From positions 3,162,001-3,226,000 of the forward strand of contig NZ_CP047420.1 of the NCBI RefSeq assembly GCF_009866655.1: a stretch of 64,000 nt of DNA. Reading direction: 5' to 3'. The notes under the pieces were generated by a model that had not been told where the DNA came from, searched no databases, and saw only the letters and a program-made list of their open reading frames with translations. Shown piece by piece: positions 62,357-64,000 of the stretch. This stretch comes from Rathayibacter sp. VKM Ac-2804. GTDB taxonomy: Bacteria; Actinomycetota; Actinomycetes; Actinomycetales; Microbacteriaceae. The stretch's first letter is position 1; every line of letters starts with the position of its first letter. The position numbers were made by a program, and so were the translations under genes.

Positions 62357-62415
62357 GCGTTCCCGGGCTTCTGCGTTTCCGCGCATCGTCGTTCCCGGGC
62401 TTCGTCGTTCCCGGG
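62345..62415 (+). repeat. Degenerate short tandem repeats after tRNA-Pro
   Basis: Variants of CCCGGGCTTCTGCGTT / CCCGGGCTTCGTCGTT recur four times, beginning with the right arm of the terminator. The unit looks like repeated copying of the terminator arm. No gene lies in 62357-62574. Confidence 0.5.
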
Positions 62416-62574
62416 GCGCAGCCGGACGGGACCGCACGGACGGCGCCATCGCGTCGACGATCCGGCGCCATCGCCGACGCACCGCGAGCGCGCCGGGAAG
62501 ACTGGGACGCTCTCGCGCTCGCCGTCGACGCGCTCCCTCCCGTCGCCGCGGCGACCCTCGCCGAGACGAGCACC

Positions 62575-63102
62575 GTGCCCCGATCGCTGACCCGCCTCAC
62601 CGTCCTCGCGGCGATCGTCTACGCCCTGGTCCTCGCGGCCGTCGTCTTCTGGCCCACCCCCGTCGACGGAGGGCGCACGGACGAGCTCCGGCAGATCCTC
62701 GACAGGCCGCGACGCGAGGGGCTCGAGCTCCTCGACTACACCCGCATCGAGGCGGCGGCGAACGTGCTGCTGTTCGTCCCCCTGGGGCTGCTCGCCGCAC
62801 TGCACCTGCCTGCGCGCAGGGCCTGGCTCGCCGTCCTGCTCGGCATGCTGACCAGCACCGCCGTCGAGGCCGTGCAGCTCCTGCTGCTCGCGCAGCGCCA
62901 CGCCGACCTGCACGACGTGCTGGCGAACACGATCGGCGCCGCGGTCGGCGCGGCGATCGGGGCCCTCCTGCGCGGCCTGCTCCTGGCACGACGACGCCGG
63001 AGGGCCGTGGAACCGGACGGCGCTCCTGCGCGCGTCCCGCTCCACGGCGCCTCCGGCGTCGTCGAGGATCCAGCGGTCCCGCCCCGGTCGGAGCGTCGCT
63101 GA
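62575..63102 (+). CDS. VanZ-family membrane protein
   Basis: The 175-residue protein has four membrane spans and the VanZ pattern NVLLFVPLGLLAALH, then STAVEAVQLLL, RHADLHDVLANTIGAAVGAAIG. VanZ gives low-level teicoplanin resistance in enterococci, but most family members have no known role and no vancomycin genes are nearby. The start is a GTG at 62575, with weak upstream signals. The last 40 residues are polar and not part of the domain. Confidence 0.8.
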   Translation: MPRSLTRLTVLAAIVYALVLAAVVFWPTPVDGGRTDELRQILDRPRREGLELLDYTRIEAAANVLLFVPLGLLAALHLPARRAWLAVLLGMLTSTAVEAVQLLLLAQRHADLHDVLANTIGAAVGAAIGALLRGLLLARRRRRAVEPDGAPARVPLHGASGVVEDPAVPPRSERR

Positions 63103-63159
63103 CCGGCGACCGCTCGACAGCGGCGGACGATCAGCGGCTCGGGGGCCGGTGAGGGAGGA

Positions 63160-64000
63160 TCAGCGGCCGAGGCCGCGGTACTCCCAGCCGGCGGCGCGCC
63201 AGGCGTCCTGGTCGAGGCAGTTGCGGCCGTCGACCACGAACTTCCCGGCCACCTTCTCGCCGGCGGCGGCGGGGTCGATCGCGCGGAACTGCTTCCACTC
63301 GGTGACGACCACGACGGCGTCGGCGCCGCGCAGGGCCTCGTCGATGTCGGTCGTGTAGGTGATGTCGGGGTAGCGGCGGCGCGCGTTCTCGATCGCCTCC
63401 GGGTCGGTCGCGACGACCTCGGCGCCCAGGTCGTGGAAGCGCGTGGCGACGTCGAGCGACGGCGAGTCGCGGACGTCGTCCGACTCCGGCTTGAAGGCGA
63501 GGCCGAGCACGGCGATCGTCTTGCCCTCGACCGAGCCGCCGAGGCCCTCGGTGACGAGGTCGACGACGCGCTGGCGGCGGCGCAGGTTGATCGCGTCGAC
63601 CTCCTTGAGGAAGGCGACCGAGTCCCCGACGCCGAGCTCGTCCGCGCGGGCCGAGAAGGCGCGGATGTCCTTGGGCAGGCAGCCGCCGCCGAAGCCGATG
63701 CCGGCGTTGAGGAAGCGGCGGCCGATGCGCACGTCGTAGCCGATCGCGTCGGCGAGCTGCGTGACGTCGGCGCCGGTGACCTCCGCGATCTCGGCGATCG
63801 CGTTGATGAACGAGATCTTGGTGGCGAGGAAGGCGTTGGCCGAGACCTTGACGAGCTCGGCGGTCGCGTAGTCGGTGACCACCAACGGGGTCTCGGCGGC
63901 CAGAGCCGTCGCGTAGACCTCGTCGAGGGTCGCCTTCGCGGCCTCGCCGGCCGCACCCGCGGGCACGCCGTAGACGAGGCGGTCGGGGCTGATCGTGTCC
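63160..64000 (-). CDS. ugd: UDP-glucose 6-dehydrogenase (N-terminus beyond the window)
   Basis: The gene runs off the right edge; about 280 C-terminal residues are visible. Motifs include AELVKVSANAFLATKISFIN, FLNAGIGFGGGCLPKD with the catalytic Cys, the central dimer helix, and the C-terminal domain VLGLAFKPESDDVRDSPSL and VVDGRNCLD. The enzyme oxidises UDP-glucose to UDP-glucuronate for surface polysaccharide. In-frame codons continue to base 64000, so the GTG at 63966 is not the true start. Confidence 0.92.
   Translation of the reverse strand, partial: DTISPDRLVYGVPAGAAGEAAKATLDEVYATALAAETPLVVTDYATAELVKVSANAFLATKISFINAIAEIAEVTGADVTQLADAIGYDVRIGRRFLNAGIGFGGGCLPKDIRAFSARADELGVGDSVAFLKEVDAINLRRRQRVVDLVTEGLGGSVEGKTIAVLGLAFKPESDDVRDSPSLDVATRFHDLGAEVVATDPEAIENARRRYPDITYTTDIDEALRGADAVVVVTEWKQFRAIDPAAAGEKVAGKFVVDGRNCLDQDAWRAAGWEYRGLGR

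Noticed and set aside
62575..63102. Glycopeptide resistance locus suggested by the VanZ-like gene
   Set aside because: No vanHAX or regulatory genes are present and VanZ-family proteins are common in actinobacteria without resistance.

Overview
The window is 64 kb of very GC-rich, gene-dense chromosome from an actinobacterium. Family-level signs point to Microbacteriaceae (a Rathayibacter- or Curtobacterium-like genus is my guess, not a demonstrated identity): many genes start at a TANNNT box placed 6-7 bases before the start codon (leaderless transcripts), TopA and Ku carry Lys/Ala tails, DUF3097, DUF3054, DUF3516 and DUF4244 proteins are present, and the order topA ... tad locus, 6C RNA, acs resembles that of other Actinobacteria, including Mycobacterium tuberculosis. 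Almost everything looks chromosomal and vertically inherited. I see no phage, IS element, CRISPR array or plasmid genes.

Layout. 1-5.9 kb: a partial cell-wall M15-like peptidase, L-serine dehydratase, a sulfurtransferase, a DUF255 thioredoxin-fold protein and a small membrane protein. 5.9-18 kb: the large HrpA helicase, an MFS transporter, an aldo/keto reductase, an alpha/beta hydrolase, an exported M28 peptidase with an unexpected LuxR-like helix-turn-helix tail, a HEAT-repeat protein and Ku. 18-31 kb: a large secreted ExeM/NucH-type nuclease, Nei2 glycosylase, a Tat-exported beta-helix protein, an acyltransferase, a Ski2-like DUF3516 helicase, MOSC and pentapeptide proteins, the DUF3097-DUF3054 pair and a His-rich peptide. 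31-35 kb: the FMN riboswitch and ribD-ribE-ribBA-ribH operon. 35-45 kb: an MHS-family symporter, a small HTH regulator with twin operators in front of an ABC exporter, an SDR, a lipoprotein, an RNA methyltransferase, a semialdehyde dehydrogenase, nicotinamidase, a PBP4-type carboxypeptidase and tRNA-Thr. 45-52 kb: the tightly overlapped topA-tmk-holB-hydrolase-tetR operon. 52-56 kb: a Tad/Flp pilus locus whose TadB/TadC-type gene is split over three reading frames, followed by a 6C small RNA. 56-64 kb: acetyl-CoA synthetase, RidA, a DUF4177-like peptide, a class A penicillin-binding protein with a PASTA domain, a metallophosphoesterase, tRNA-Pro, a VanZ-family protein and a partial UDP-glucose dehydrogenase.

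Two families of dispersed palindromic repeats run through the window. One (about 130 bp, five sites) lies between genes. The other (exactly 61 bp, three copies) lies twice between genes and once inside hrpA, where it is translated in frame. The most interesting items are this protein-coding palindrome in HrpA, the HTH tail on a secreted peptidase, the twin GTCAA-N6-TTGAC operators before the HTH-ABC pair, the 6C RNA with its own promoter, and the multi-frameshifted tad gene. All calls come from reading the sequence without database searches.
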